7,140 bases of DNA, taken from contig CAAGSA010000112.1 of the NCBI GenBank assembly GCA_900772835.1, positions 1 through 7,140 of the forward strand. Reading direction: 5' to 3'. A model generated the notes under the pieces. The model was not told the origin of the DNA, searched no databases, and saw only the letters and a list, made by a program, of their open reading frames with translations. Positions 1 to 6,344 of the stretch are shown in pieces. Origin of the DNA: an uncultured Prevotella sp. (lineage in GTDB: Bacteria; Bacteroidota; Bacteroidia; Bacteroidales; Bacteroidaceae). Each line of letters starts with the position of its first letter. Within the stretch, counting starts at the first letter, position 1. A program made the translations under genes and the position numbers.

Positions 1-441
1 GCCGCTGCCGAACTGCCCTGCCCCACCGGAAAGAGAATCATTGGAAATCATTGAAGCCTCATCAACGACAAATAGCGTGTCGCGCTGCTTGTTGAAGTTT
101 AGATTGAAGCCTGTCATATCGCCGGTGAACGTCTTCTGCCTGTATATACGCCGATGGATAGTGAATGCCGGGATTCCGGCATTCATAGAGAGCACCTTGG
201 CGGCACGGCCTGTCGGCGCAAGCAGCACAACCCGCTGCCTAAGTCCAACCAGGGTCTTGACCATAGCTGCCGTGAGCGACGTCTTTCCCGTTCCTGCCGA
301 ACCGCACATCACCATTGCCGGACGCTCCTCACGGCTCATCACAAACTGTGCGAATGCGGCAATCGCCGCCGCCTGCTCCCCGGTAGGTGCAAACCCGAAG
401 TTCGCCACTACCATACTGCCTAATTCCAGCTCTGTAATCAT
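1..441 (-). CDS. RecD-like ATP-dependent DNA helicase, N-terminal part (runs off left edge)
   Basis: Reading leftwards from the ATG at 441-439 gives 147 codons, open to the window edge. A superfamily 1 helicase N-terminus is clear: a Q-motif-like PTGEQ at residues 19-23, Walker A GSAGTGKTS at 47-55, motif Ia APTGRAAKV at 75-83, AFTIHRRIYRQK at 92-103 and Walker B FVVDEASMI at 124-132. This matches the RecD/Dda-like ATP-dependent helicases common in Bacteroidota, which from memory are roughly 470 residues, so about two thirds should lie outside the window. Such enzymes move along single-stranded DNA using ATP; the exact cellular role of this clade is not established. The start is firm: an in-frame TGA lies at 453-451, with no alternative ATG between. 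It is transcribed away from the operon that begins at 553, with a candidate promoter at 512-543. There is no frameshift in the visible part. Confidence 0.93.
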   Translation of the reverse strand, partial: MITELELGSMVVANFGFAPTGEQAAAIAAFAQFVMSREERPAMVMCGSAGTGKTSLTAAMVKTLVGLRQRVVLLAPTGRAAKVLSMNAGIPAFTIHRRIYRQKTFTGDMTGFNLNFNKQRDTLFVVDEASMISNDSLSGGAGQFGSG

Positions 442-457
442 TATTTTCAGTCAAACG

Positions 458-488
458 TTTGATATTACAAATTATTGCCGTAAATTTG
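458..488 (+). promoter_or_regulatory. Candidate Bacteroidota-type promoter for the 553-5885 operon
   Basis: TTTG (458-461), a 19-base spacer and TAAATTTG (481-488) match the Bacteroidota primary sigma consensus TTTG-N19-21-TAnnTTTG with no mismatch. Transcription should start near 495, leaving a leader of about 58 bases before the ATG at 553. No equally good promoter was seen between the genes downstream, so this may drive the whole five-gene block. Confidence 0.62.
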
Positions 489-511
489 CATATTAACGGC
501 ATACTGCCATA

Positions 512-543
512 CAAAGGTACGTCAAAGATTTGTATATTGCAAT
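512..543 (-). promoter_or_regulatory. Candidate Bacteroidota-type promoter for the helicase gene
   Basis: On the minus strand, TACCTTTG (519-512) fits the -7 consensus TAnnTTTG exactly. ATTG (543-540) lies 20 bases upstream and matches three of four bases of the -33 TTTG element. Transcription would start near 505 and give a leader of about 65 bases before the ATG at 441. This is a consensus match only; the start site is inferred. Confidence 0.5.
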
Positions 544-552
544 ATAAAGACA

Positions 553-1029
553 ATGAAAATAAAGATTAACCATATACTCTCCGCTATAGCCTTGCTGCTG
601 TGCGCGCTGTGCTGTGCGAGCGTCATTGCTCCGCTGCGATTCGACAGGGCAAGGGCTGAGCGCGAAGCCGCTGTCAAATCCCGGCTCATGGCAATAAGGC
701 AGGCGCAGGAGGCATACCGCCGCACCAACGGTACCTATGCGGCAAGTTTCGCCCAGCTCATCGCCAGCCGTCTGATTACCGACACGATGCAGTATGTGCC
801 ATATTCCGGCGGCGAGCGTTTCGAGCTCACGGCAACGGTACACACGGGAAAGACGGGCAACGCCATACCGCTAATGGAATGCGGCGCGCAATATGCCGAA
901 TATCTGAAGGGGCTCGACGAGAACCGCATATCGCAGCTCACGGAGAAGGCTTACTCCCTCGGACGCTATCCCGGACTGAAGGTGGGCGACACGGAAATCC
1001 CGAACGACAATGCCGCCAGCTGGGAATGA
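553..1029 (+). CDS. Membrane-anchored pilin/pseudopilin-like protein of unknown function
   Basis: This 158-residue protein has one hydrophobic segment at about residues 8-28. A charged amphipathic helix follows (RARAEREAAVKSRLMAIRQA, then QEAYRRTNGTYAASFAQL) and strongly recalls the helix and 'YR..NG.Y' turn of type II secretion pseudopilins (GspG-like). A small globular C-terminal part ends in a GRYPGLKVGD segment and NDNAASWE. It lacks the canonical prepilin peptidase site (G|FxxxE before the hydrophobic helix), and although cysteines occur at 17, 20 and 21 there is no proper lipobox. It is therefore probably an uncleaved, single-pass inner membrane protein with its C-terminus outside. From memory, similar proteins ending in N-N-N-A-G-N-W-E occur in other Bacteroidota. 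It is first in the operon; its TGA (1027-1029) overlaps the ATG of a 20-codon ORF. Function is unknown, and the pilin resemblance is inference from pattern, not from a search. Confidence 0.82.
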   Translation: MKIKINHILSAIALLLCALCCASVIAPLRFDRARAEREAAVKSRLMAIRQAQEAYRRTNGTYAASFAQLIASRLITDTMQYVPYSGGERFELTATVHTGKTGNAIPLMECGAQYAEYLKGLDENRISQLTEKAYSLGRYPGLKVGDTEIPNDNAASWE

Positions 1030-1112
1030 CCGCGAGAGAGAACCGCAGCTACAATAACACAAGTAACGACAATGCAGGAAACAGATAATAAAGGAATGAC
1101 AATGCAGGAAAC
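1003..1112 (+). repeat. Three copies of a short sequence encoding the tail NDNA(A/G)(S/N)
   Basis: AACGACAATGC occurs at 1003-1013 inside the 3' end of the pilin-like gene and again at 1065-1075. AATGACAATGC follows at 1095-1105. The second and third copies match over 18 bases (1065-1082 and 1095-1112) with one mismatch. Read in the frame of copy one, the three encode NDNAASWE, NDNAGNR and NDNAGNWN. Copies two and three also carry the two candidate start codons of the next gene (CAATGC) in a different frame. Confidence 0.75.
1026..1088 (+). CDS. Possible 20-codon leader ORF linking the first two operon genes
   Basis: The ATG at 1026-1028 overlaps the TGA stop of the pilin-like gene in an ATGA arrangement, and the ORF ends with TAA at 1086-1088. 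The product would be hydrophilic and asparagine-rich, ending in NDNAGNR. The stop lies 13 bases before the ATG at 1102 and just upstream of the AAAGGA ribosome binding site at 1090-1095. That geometry would suit translational coupling into the DUF3822-like gene. It may equally be chance: the ending comes from the repeated tail sequence described for 1003-1112. No homologue is known to me. Confidence 0.22.
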   Translation: MTARENRSYNNTSNDNAGNR

Positions 1113-1911
1113 TGGAATCGACAAGACAAAAAGGGAAGACCGGCTCGTAATAAGGGTTGCACAGGGTTCGCTCGCCTTCGCCTACAGGCAGGCTGGCGGC
1201 AAGGGGTTCGAGTTCGTGCCGTATACCACGAAGAACGGCATCTCGATAGCCGCGAACCTGAGAGAGGCCCTGAAGGACGATGCCTTGCAACTGGGCAACT
1301 GGCACAAGGCACTCGTGCTCATCGACTCGCCCGTGGCCATGGTGCCAATCGACGAATATGACGAACGGAACAAGGAAGTGCTGTACAACTTCTCCATCAC
1401 CGGACAGGAAAGCAGCAGTGTGCTTGCCACCATCCTGCCTACGGTGAACGCCGTGGCACTCTATTCGCTGAACAAAGACCTGAAGCTCGTACTCACCGAC
1501 AACTTCGCCGATATCAAGATTCATCCCGTGTGCGCATCGGTGTGGCAGCACCTGCAGCGCAGAAGCACCGCCGGCACTGCCGACAAGCTGTTCTGCTATT
1601 TCCACGACGGCAAGGTGGAAGTGTGCAGTTTCCGCAAGAGCCGTTTCCGCTTTGCCAACACCTTTGCCGCAAGTAGCGTGAACGACGTGGCATACTACAT
1701 GCTTGCCGCATGGCAGCAGCTGGGCATGAACGCCGCCAAAGACGAGATATACCTGCTCGGCGACTACCCAAGCTACGACAAGCTGACCGATATGCTGCAC
1801 AACTATGTCGACAACGTGTACAAGATAAAGGCTTCGGTGGAATTCAACCGCAACCCGCTGACACAAATTAGCGGACTGCCGTTCGACCTCGCCACCACGC
1901 TGCTAAGGTAA
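1072..1911 (+). CDS. DUF3822-like family protein
   Basis: The longest reading is 279 residues. The segments RLVIRVAQGSLAFAYRQ, a lone VLIDSPVAMVPIDEYD, and FCYFHDGKVEVCSFRKSRF followed by NTFAASSVNDVAYYMLAAWQ agree with the DUF3822 family, which I know from Bacteroidota, typically about 260-280 residues and usually beside rsmD. The alternation of strands and helices is compatible with an actin/RNase H-like (ASKHA) fold, as in PilM, but I cannot see a firm nucleotide-binding motif. No signal peptide or membrane segment is seen, so it is probably cytoplasmic. The start is uncertain: ATG at 1072, 1096 or 1102. The 1102 start (269 residues) has the best ribosome binding site, AAAGGA at 1090-1095 with a six-base gap. 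Both 1072 and 1102 fall inside copies of a short repeat. The cellular role is unknown. Confidence 0.8.
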   Translation: MQETDNKGMTMQETGIDKTKREDRLVIRVAQGSLAFAYRQAGGKGFEFVPYTTKNGISIAANLREALKDDALQLGNWHKALVLIDSPVAMVPIDEYDERNKEVLYNFSITGQESSSVLATILPTVNAVALYSLNKDLKLVLTDNFADIKIHPVCASVWQHLQRRSTAGTADKLFCYFHDGKVEVCSFRKSRFRFANTFAASSVNDVAYYMLAAWQQLGMNAAKDEIYLLGDYPSYDKLTDMLHNYVDNVYKIKASVEFNRNPLTQISGLPFDLATTLLR

Positions 1912-1962
1912 GCCCCACGCCCCTATCCCACCCTACTCATTTTTAAAAAAAAGGAAAATACA

Positions 1963-2493
1963 ATGCGAATAATTACAGGACAATACAAAGGCCGCCGCTT
2001 CGAGGTGCCGCGCACATTCAAGGCACGCCCCACCACCGACTTTGCCAAGGAAAACATCTTCAACGTGATGTCAGGCTACATCGACTTCGACGGGGCAACA
2101 GCACTCGACCTTTTTTCCGGCACCGGAAGCATCACGCTTGAACTCCTCTCGCGCGGCTGCAGCCAGGTGATAAGCGTGGAGGCAGACCGCGACCACCACG
2201 CCTTCATAAAGCAGTGCGTGGGCAAGCTCGGCACAGACAACTGCGTGACCATACGCGGCGATGTGTTCCGCTTCATCAAGGGATGCCGCCAGCAGTTCGA
2301 CTTCATCTTTGCCGATCCGCCATACGCCCTGCCCGAACTCCATTCCATACCATCACTCGTGTTCCAGGCAGGGATGCTGGCAGAGGGCGGCGTGTTCGTG
2401 TTTGAACACGGCAAGAAGGACGACTTCTCCGATAATCCGCACTTCGTGGAGCACCGCGAATACGGCAGTGTAAACTTCAGCATTTTCAGATGA
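1963..2493 (+). CDS. rsmD: 16S rRNA (guanine-N2)-methyltransferase RsmD
   Basis: The family methylates N2 of G966 (E. coli numbering) of 16S rRNA in the small-subunit head, using S-adenosylmethionine. The 176-residue protein starts with the family signature RIITGQYKGRRFEVP at residues 2-16, then ARPTTDFAKENIFNVM at 21-36. The SAM-binding motif I is ALDLFSGTGSI at 47-57 and the catalytic motif IV is FADPPY at 116-121. It is somewhat shorter than the E. coli enzyme (198 residues), with nothing essential visibly missing. The ATG at 1963 is preceded by an A-rich stretch with AAGGA (1951-1955). The gap from the DUF3822-like gene is 51 bases, and the stop overlaps the dnaG start. Confidence 0.95.
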   Translation: MRIITGQYKGRRFEVPRTFKARPTTDFAKENIFNVMSGYIDFDGATALDLFSGTGSITLELLSRGCSQVISVEADRDHHAFIKQCVGKLGTDNCVTIRGDVFRFIKGCRQQFDFIFADPPYALPELHSIPSLVFQAGMLAEGGVFVFEHGKKDDFSDNPHFVEHREYGSVNFSIFR

Positions 2494-4439
2494 TAGACCA
2501 CGCCACCATAGAAAAAATCAAGGAAGCCGCCAACATTCTGGATGTGGTTTCGGAGTTCGTGAACCTGAAGAAGGTCGGCGCGAACTACAAGGGGCTGTGC
2601 CCTTTCCACAACGAGAAGACTCCCTCGTTCTATGTGTCGCCGGCACGCGGCATCTGCCACTGCTTCTCGTGCGGCAAATCGGCGAATCCCGTGAGCTTCA
2701 TCATGGAACACGAGCAGATGACCTATCCGGAGGCTCTGCGATGGCTCGCGAACAAATACCACATCGAGATACACGAACGCGAACTGAGCGACGAGGAAAG
2801 ACAAGAGCAGAACGACCGCGAAAGCATGTTCATCGTGAACAAATGGGCGATGGACTATTTCCACGACATTCTTCTGCACGATGTCGACGGCAGGGCGATA
2901 GGCATGCAGTATTTCCGCAGCCGCGGCTTCCGCGACGACATCATCGAGAAATTCCACCTCGGATTCGCCCTTCCCTCGCGCAACGCCCTCGCACAGGCTG
3001 CACTGGCAAAGGGCTTCAACGAGAAATTCCTGCTCTCCACCGGACTATGCTTCAAACGCGACAACGACGAACTTGCCGACAAATACTCCGGCAGGGTGAT
3101 GTTCCCGTGGATTGGAGTGAACGGCAACGTGCGCGCATTCGGCGGCCGACTGCTCGACGCGCGCACCAAGGGAGTGCAGCAGAAGTATATCAACTCTTCC
3201 GACTCCGAGATATTCCACAAGGAACGCGAACTCTACGGCATATACCAAGCGAAGAAGGCCATCGCCAAGGAGGGCTGCGTGTATATGGTGGAGGGCTACA
3301 CCGACGTAGTTTCCATGCACCAGTGCGGCATAGAGAATGTGGTGGCAAACTCCGGCACCGCACTCAGCGTGCACCAGATAAGGCTGCTGCACCGGTTCAC
3401 TAACGACATCGTGCTGCTCTACGACGGCGACGCTGCCGGAATCCATGCCGCCATGCGCGGCATCGACATGCTGCTTGCCGAGGCGATGAGAGTGAAGGTG
3501 CTGCTGCTGCCCGACGGCGACGACCCCGACAGCTTCGCGCGCAAGCATACTGCCGACGACTTCAGACAGTATGTCGTTGACCACCAGCAGGACGTGATCG
3601 AGTTCAAGACCTCCTTCCTGCTGCGCGGAGTGACCGACCCCATAAAGCGGTCGGAAGCGATAAGCAGCATCGTGAAGAGCATCTCCGTAATCGAAGACCA
3701 GATAGTGCGCGCCACATACCTGCAGGACACAGCCCACCGCACGGGCGTGAACGAAGCCACGCTCATTGCTACGATGAACAAGTTCATACGCAGCGAACAG
3801 AACAACAGACTGAAGGAGGAACAGAGACAGCAAAGGCAGGACGCCGCTGCCGGCGGACAGACGGCTGCCGACACCGCGCCACAGCCTGCCACCGGGGCGC
3901 TGCAGGAGAGGAAGGTGGAGTATATGCTAATACAGAGCGTGGTGCGCAACGGCGAACAGATTATCTACGACAATGTGGAGACTGCCGACGGACAGACCGT
4001 CGCGCTCAACGTGGCACAGTATATCAGCTACGACCTCAGCACCGACGGGCTGCAGTTCTCCGTGCCTATATACAACAGAATCCTGCAAGAGGCGGTTGCC
4101 CACAGCGCCGACCCCGGATTCAAGGCTGAGGAGTTCTTCATGAAACACCCCGACATAGAAATCAGTAAGGTGGCGACGGAGATGTCGTTCGACAAGTTCC
4201 AGCTGCGCAAGGGAGCAAAGCTGCGCACCGGCGAAGAGGTGCTGCGCGACCAGGTGGTACATCTGGTGCTCGACTTCCGCATCGACTTCGTGAAAGAGAA
4301 GCTGAAGCGACTGAAGCTGGAGATTGCCAGCTGCCACAACGACGACGAGAGGATGATGTCCCTGATAAAGGAATATCAGGAAACGCAGAACCTGCGCAAC
4401 GCCATCGCAAAGGAACTGGGGAGCGAGATTATCATGTAA
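2490..4439 (+). CDS. dnaG: DNA primase DnaG
   Basis: This enzyme makes RNA primers for lagging-strand synthesis at the replication fork, in contact with the DnaB helicase. At 649 residues it is full length. The N-terminal CHC2 zinc domain is intact: CPFHNEKTPSF with C37 and H40, then CHCFSCG with C58 and C61 as further ligands. The catalytic core contains GRVMFPW and FGGRLLD, then KYINSSDSEIFHKERELYG. The TOPRIM domain has VEGYTDVV with E268 and YDGDAAG with D312 and D314 as the metal-binding acids, and PDGDDPDSF just beyond. A glutamine/alanine-rich linker (about residues 441-475) joins the C-terminal helicase-interaction domain, which is poorly conserved as usual. The start is set by the ATGA overlap with rsmD (2490-2493), which predicts translational coupling. 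Confidence 0.97.
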   Translation: MIDHATIEKIKEAANILDVVSEFVNLKKVGANYKGLCPFHNEKTPSFYVSPARGICHCFSCGKSANPVSFIMEHEQMTYPEALRWLANKYHIEIHERELSDEERQEQNDRESMFIVNKWAMDYFHDILLHDVDGRAIGMQYFRSRGFRDDIIEKFHLGFALPSRNALAQAALAKGFNEKFLLSTGLCFKRDNDELADKYSGRVMFPWIGVNGNVRAFGGRLLDARTKGVQQKYINSSDSEIFHKERELYGIYQAKKAIAKEGCVYMVEGYTDVVSMHQCGIENVVANSGTALSVHQIRLLHRFTNDIVLLYDGDAAGIHAAMRGIDMLLAEAMRVKVLLLPDGDDPDSFARKHTADDFRQYVVDHQQDVIEFKTSFLLRGVTDPIKRSEAISSIVKSISVIEDQIVRATYLQDTAHRTGVNEATLIATMNKFIRSEQNNRLKEEQRQQRQDAAAGGQTAADTAPQPATGALQERKVEYMLIQSVVRNGEQIIYDNVETADGQTVALNVAQYISYDLSTDGLQFSVPIYNRILQEAVAHSADPGFKAEEFFMKHPDIEISKVATEMSFDKFQLRKGAKLRTGEEVLRDQVVHLVLDFRIDFVKEKLKRLKLEIASCHNDDERMMSLIKEYQETQNLRNAIAKELGSEIIM

Positions 4440-4460
4440 AGCGAAGAAAGGAATGGGCTT

Positions 4461-5885
4461 ATGGAATACTTCTATTGGATATTGATTCTCCTGTATTCGG
4501 CTACGGTCATCGGCACGATAGTGACGGTGCTTATGGACAACCGGCAACCGGTGAAAACCATGGCATGGGTGATGGTGCTCACGTTCATACCGCTGGTGGG
4601 CATCGTGCTCTACTTCTTCTTCGGACAGGACACACGCAAGCAGAAGCTCATAAGCCAGCACTCGCTCGACCTGCTCACCAAAAGCTCCATGCTGGAATTT
4701 GCCGTGCAGAAAGACCTCACGGTGAAAGAGGAAAACAAGACCCTGGTGAAGCTCTTCGCCTCGCAGAACTGGGCACTGCCCTTCAAGGACAACAGCATCG
4801 ACATCTATACCGACGGGTATTCCCTGTTCAGCGAACTCTTCAGAGAGATTGGCGCAGCGAAGAAAAGCATACACCTCGATACCTATATCTTCGAAAGCGA
4901 CTCGCTCGGGCGGCTGCTTGCCGACATACTTATCGACAAGGCGCGCGAAGGCGTGGAGGTGAGAGTGATATACGACGACGTGGGCTGCTGGAACGTACAC
5001 GACTCATTCTTCGCCCGCATGCGCAACGCCGGAGTGAAGGTTCTGCCGTTCATCCCCGTGCGCTTCCCGGCACTGACGAGCAAGGTGAACTACCGCAACC
5101 ACCGCAAGCTCTGCGTCGTTGACGGCAAGGTGGGATTCATCGGCGGCATGAACATAGCCAAGCGCTACATCACGGGCAACGGCAAGCAGCCGTGGCGCGA
5201 CACACACCTCAAGATCCGCGGCGGAGCGGTATACGCCATACAGAGAGCATTCCTCGTCGACTGGTATTTCGTAGCCGGCGAACTCATTTCCGACCGTCGC
5301 TACTATCCCGAACCGACCGACGGCATAAAGAACAACATCATCGTGCAGATAGTGACGAGCAGCCCCGTCAGCCCCTGGCCCGACATCATGCAGGGCTACG
5401 TGCGCATACTGCTCGAGGCGCGCCGCTATGTGTATATGGAAACGCCGTACTTCCTGCCCACCGAGACCGTGATGTCGGCGATGCGCATCGCCGCACTCGC
5501 CGGAGTGGACGTGCGCATCATGATTCCGCGCTACGGCGACGCTAAATTCGTGGAGTGGGCAAGCCGCACCTACGTGTTCGAAACGCTGCAGGCCGGAGTG
5601 AAAGTCTATCTGTACCGTGGCGGCTTCAACCATTCCAAGCTGCTCGTATGCGACGACAGCGTGTGTACCTGCGGCTCCACGAACATCGACTTCCGCAGCT
5701 TCGAGAACAACTTCGAGGCAAACGCCTTCATCTACGACGAGCAGACGGCACTGCGCTTCAAGCAGATATTCCTCGACGACACACGCAAGAGCACCTTTGT
5801 CACTCCGAGGATGATTGCACGCAAGCGTCCGTTCCTCAACCGCCTGTGGGAATCCGTCGTGCGCCTGCTCTCACCGCTGCTGTAA
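4461..5885 (+). CDS. cls: Cardiolipin synthase (phospholipase D superfamily)
   Basis: The 474-residue enzyme would condense two phosphatidylglycerol molecules to cardiolipin and glycerol at the inner membrane. Two N-terminal membrane helices (about residues 4-25 and 34-55, ending FFFGQD) form the PLDc_N anchor typical of bacterial Cls. Two complete HKD catalytic motifs follow: NHRKLCVVD with H214, K216 and D221, and NHSKLLVCD with H391, K393 and D398, each followed by the expected GGMN or GSTN. The family ending DFRSFENNFEANAFIYD is present. The length is usual for ClsA-type enzymes. The ATG at 4461 has AAAGGA at 4447-4452; the gap from the dnaG stop is 21 bases with no promoter seen, so it is probably co-transcribed. 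Substrate specificity among Cls paralogues cannot be read from the sequence. Confidence 0.95.
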   Translation: MEYFYWILILLYSATVIGTIVTVLMDNRQPVKTMAWVMVLTFIPLVGIVLYFFFGQDTRKQKLISQHSLDLLTKSSMLEFAVQKDLTVKEENKTLVKLFASQNWALPFKDNSIDIYTDGYSLFSELFREIGAAKKSIHLDTYIFESDSLGRLLADILIDKAREGVEVRVIYDDVGCWNVHDSFFARMRNAGVKVLPFIPVRFPALTSKVNYRNHRKLCVVDGKVGFIGGMNIAKRYITGNGKQPWRDTHLKIRGGAVYAIQRAFLVDWYFVAGELISDRRYYPEPTDGIKNNIIVQIVTSSPVSPWPDIMQGYVRILLEARRYVYMETPYFLPTETVMSAMRIAALAGVDVRIMIPRYGDAKFVEWASRTYVFETLQAGVKVYLYRGGFNHSKLLVCDDSVCTCGSTNIDFRSFENNFEANAFIYDEQTALRFKQIFLDDTRKSTFVTPRMIARKRPFLNRLWESVVRLLSPLL

Positions 5886-5940
5886 CACATCAACCCTTAT
5901 CCTGCGAACGAATACCACACCCTACGCCATCATATAACTC

Positions 5941-5992
5941 GCTGGCGGAAATAATTCAGTGCATACTCCATTGTGCACCAGCATTGTTTTTT
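5941..5992 (+). terminator. Possible intrinsic terminator of the plus-strand operon
   Basis: The right arm TGCACCAGC (5974-5982) can pair with GCTGG (5941-5945) and TGCA (5960-5963), leaving a 14-base bulge on the left side. A run of six T follows at 5987-5992 after ATTG. It lies 56 bases beyond the cls stop, where a terminator is expected. The bulge and short stem make it a weak example. Confidence 0.33.
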
Positions 5993-5997
5993 CTTGA

Positions 5998-6042
5998 ACA
6001 CGAATTATCATTAATTATCCACGAATTTATCCATAAATTATT
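5998..6042. repeat. Degenerate CACGAATTATC-type short repeats
   Basis: Four head-to-tail units are visible: ACACGAATTATC (5998-6009), ATTAATTATC (6010-6019), CACGAATTTATC (6020-6031) and CATAAATTATT (6032-6042). The block lies between TTCTTGA (5991-5997) and its exact inverse TCAAGAA (6050-6056). From memory, strings of CACGAATT-like words occur in intergenic DNA of several Bacteroidota. No function is known to me. Confidence 0.55.
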
Positions 6043-6094
6043 TTTTCGGTCAAGAATTTTAGAATTACAGCATATGGGGCAGTCATTAGATATA

Positions 6095-6217
6095 TTAGAA
6101 TGGGCTAAGTTTGACGAGAGAATTAGGCGATGTACTTGTTACATCGCAGATTATAGCATTGGGGTATTGTTTCTTTATGCTATCAAGTTTTTTCCTTTTT
6201 GATACAATGTAAATCAT
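6095..6217 (-). pseudogene. 5' remnant of a conserved hypothetical gene (possibly DUF6939-like)
   Basis: From the ATG at 6217-6215 (preceded by AGGGAAT) the frame encodes 40 residues starting MIYIVSKRKK, with QYPNAIICDVTS in the middle and VKLSPF at the end, then TAA at 6097-6095. This resembles the N-terminus of a Bacteroidota family of unknown function in which the LSPF motif is followed by (F/Y)PHG and well over 100 further residues. I associate it with the label DUF6939, but that number is from memory. Downstream the frame has several more stops (TAA, TGA) and no recognisable continuation, so the gene appears cut just after its first conserved block. The frame is open further upstream to 6301, but that stretch does not look like part of the family. 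Possible alternatives are a genuine small protein or a chance resemblance. Confidence 0.5.
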
Positions 6218-6344
6218 ATTCCCTAAATTGTATGGGAAGACCTTAGTGATATTTTTACATTTTCTATGACTCGGCATAGGGCTCTCGTCATCATAACACA
6301 TCTTAACTCATTATGATGTATTACATGATGTTTCAACAAGTATT

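Larger units (their letters stand above)
5886..6094. other. AT-rich intergenic segment between convergent gene groups
   Basis: No gene is supported here. Besides the possible terminator, the segment holds the degenerate repeat block at 5998-6042. G+C drops sharply: 14 of 60 bases in 6001-6060 by hand count, against 35 of 60 within cls at 5101-5160. It marks the transition from the core operon to the AT-rich minus-strand genes. Confidence 0.7.

Noticed and set aside
871..1866. Long minus-strand open frame (331 codons) opposite the DUF3822-like gene
   Set aside because: It lies wholly opposite clear plus-strand coding sequence, its product is histidine/valine-rich without recognisable motifs, and such frames arise from GC-rich codon use.
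1940..1952. T5/A8 homopolymer just before rsmD as a phase-variation tract
   Set aside because: A-rich leaders before start codons are normal in Bacteroidota, and the tract lies outside the coding frame.
2076..2957. 293-codon minus-strand frame across the rsmD/dnaG junction
   Set aside because: Antisense to two certain genes; low-complexity product with no family resemblance.
3045..5000. Long minus-strand open frames (262 and 357 codons) opposite dnaG and cls
   Set aside because: They mirror the codon bias of strongly supported genes with intact motifs, show no domain, and one spans the dnaG/cls junction.
5555..6202. Plus-strand 215-codon frame running from cls into the intergenic region
   Set aside because: Its first half is an arginine-rich shadow of cls in another frame and its tail is AT-rich intergenic sequence; nothing in it looks like a protein family.
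6264..6295. Inverted pair ATGAC...GTCAT as a hairpin or terminator on the minus strand
   Set aside because: Only five pairs around a 16-base loop with no inner stem and no T run in the right place.
6316..6326. Palindrome ATGTA-T-TACAT downstream of the small exported protein gene
   Set aside because: Eleven bases of AT-rich sequence without repetition elsewhere in the window; expected by chance.
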